Positions 7,959 through 8,323 of a stretch of DNA of 8,323 nucleotides are shown piece after piece. The notes under the pieces were generated by a model. That model did not search any database. It saw only the letters and a list, made by a program, of their open reading frames with translations, and was not told the origin of the DNA. Position 1 is the first letter of the stretch. The number at the start of each line of letters is the position of its first letter. The DNA is taken from positions 1 to 8,323 of the forward strand of contig SMXJ01000036.1 in the NCBI GenBank assembly GCA_004356305.1. The letters run 5' to 3'. The position numbers and the translations under genes were made by a program. Source of the stretch: Bacteroidota bacterium. Its GTDB lineage: Bacteria > Bacteroidota > Bacteroidia > Flavobacteriales > Flavobacteriaceae.

Positions 7959-7975
7959 GTTTTATAAAATCATTT

Positions 7976-8299
7976 TTACAAACCGTATTGATCCATGAGA
8001 TCTTGTCTCATATTCATTACACCACTCATACCGATAGTGGCAAATAACCAGATCATATAAATCAAATAGAGAAGATTTAAGATGATTCCAATGATCGCCA
8101 GGATCTTACCGGTTTTAACGTTCGAATAGCCTGTATACTGTTCTGGATTTTCCAAATAGACCACGGTTGCCTTCTTCGCTAACACGATGGCTATAATTCC
8201 GAAAATCAGACCTAAAATCCCCCAACAGCAACAGGTGACTATAGAAATAATACCGAATACTAAAATGAGGGTTGAATTGGGTAATTTTTGTTGTTCCAT
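7976..8299 (-). CDS. CCC-motif membrane protein (DUF4190-like)
   Basis: A small inner-membrane protein of 107 aa, function unknown. Helix 1 (about 11-41) contains the triple-cysteine T22-C-C-C-W26 that gives the family its name, followed by GILGLIFGIIAIVLAKKA, with the small-residue and glycine pattern seen in DUF4190 proteins. A polar loop of about 25 residues (YLENPEQYTGYSNVKTGK) leads to helix 2 (66-90). The C-terminal tail is short and polar (MRQDLMDQYGL). It is convergent with rocD and shares its terminator. The upstream region is cut by the window end after 24 bp, so promoter and neighbours cannot be judged. The start at 8299 is the only good one. Confidence 0.85.
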   Translation of the reverse strand: MEQQKLPNSTLILVFGIISIVTCCCWGILGLIFGIIAIVLAKKATVVYLENPEQYTGYSNVKTGKILAIIGIILNLLYLIYMIWLFATIGMSGVMNMRQDLMDQYGL

Positions 8300-8323
8300 A
8301 ATGATAATTAGTTGGTTAATAGA

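Overview
The window looks like chromosomal DNA of a marine-type member of the Flavobacteriaceae (Bacteroidota). The grounds are the family-restricted proteins (DUF6048, DUF6452, DUF6768 and CCC-motif types), weak or absent Shine-Dalgarno sequences, A/T-rich gene starts, and candidate promoters of the Bacteroidota type (TTG, then TAnnTTTG). Family names were assigned by recognising motifs and remembered family sequences; no database was searched.

Layout, left to right. Positions 1-274 hold no convincing gene, but carry a GC-rich, palindrome-dense block (about 120-218) that stands out from its AT-rich surroundings. Next comes a minus-strand pair joined by a TGATG stop/start overlap: a class I SAM-dependent methyltransferase (943-1677) followed by a ZIP-family metal transporter with an atypical metal site (275-943). 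Divergent from these is a THUMP-domain RNA methyltransferase of the RlmL type (1736-2902). Its 3' end overlaps, tail to tail, a minus-strand cluster transcribed in the order rlmD (4067-5479), DUF6452-type lipoprotein (3565-4059), DUF6048-type envelope protein (2892-3614). Two rRNA-methyltransferase-type genes thus flank a pair of envelope proteins.

Divergent from rlmD is an ECF-type sigma factor (5596-6156) overlapping a small two-helix membrane protein of the DUF6768 type (6146-6529), plausibly its regulator. The 116-bp gap upstream holds an inverted repeat and an ECF-like promoter pattern, suggesting autoregulation. Next is rocD, ornithine aminotransferase (6636-7895). It ends at a strong bidirectional terminator whose loop contains a REP-like sequence, shared with the convergent CCC-motif membrane protein gene (7976-8299).

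Most of the window is ordinary core genome: RNA modification, amino-acid catabolism and envelope proteins. No CRISPR array, insertion sequence, phage gene or defence system is visible. The points most worth checking are the sigma/DUF6768 pair with its candidate promoter, the decayed metal site of the ZIP protein, the palindromic block at the left edge, and the repeat inside the terminator loop.
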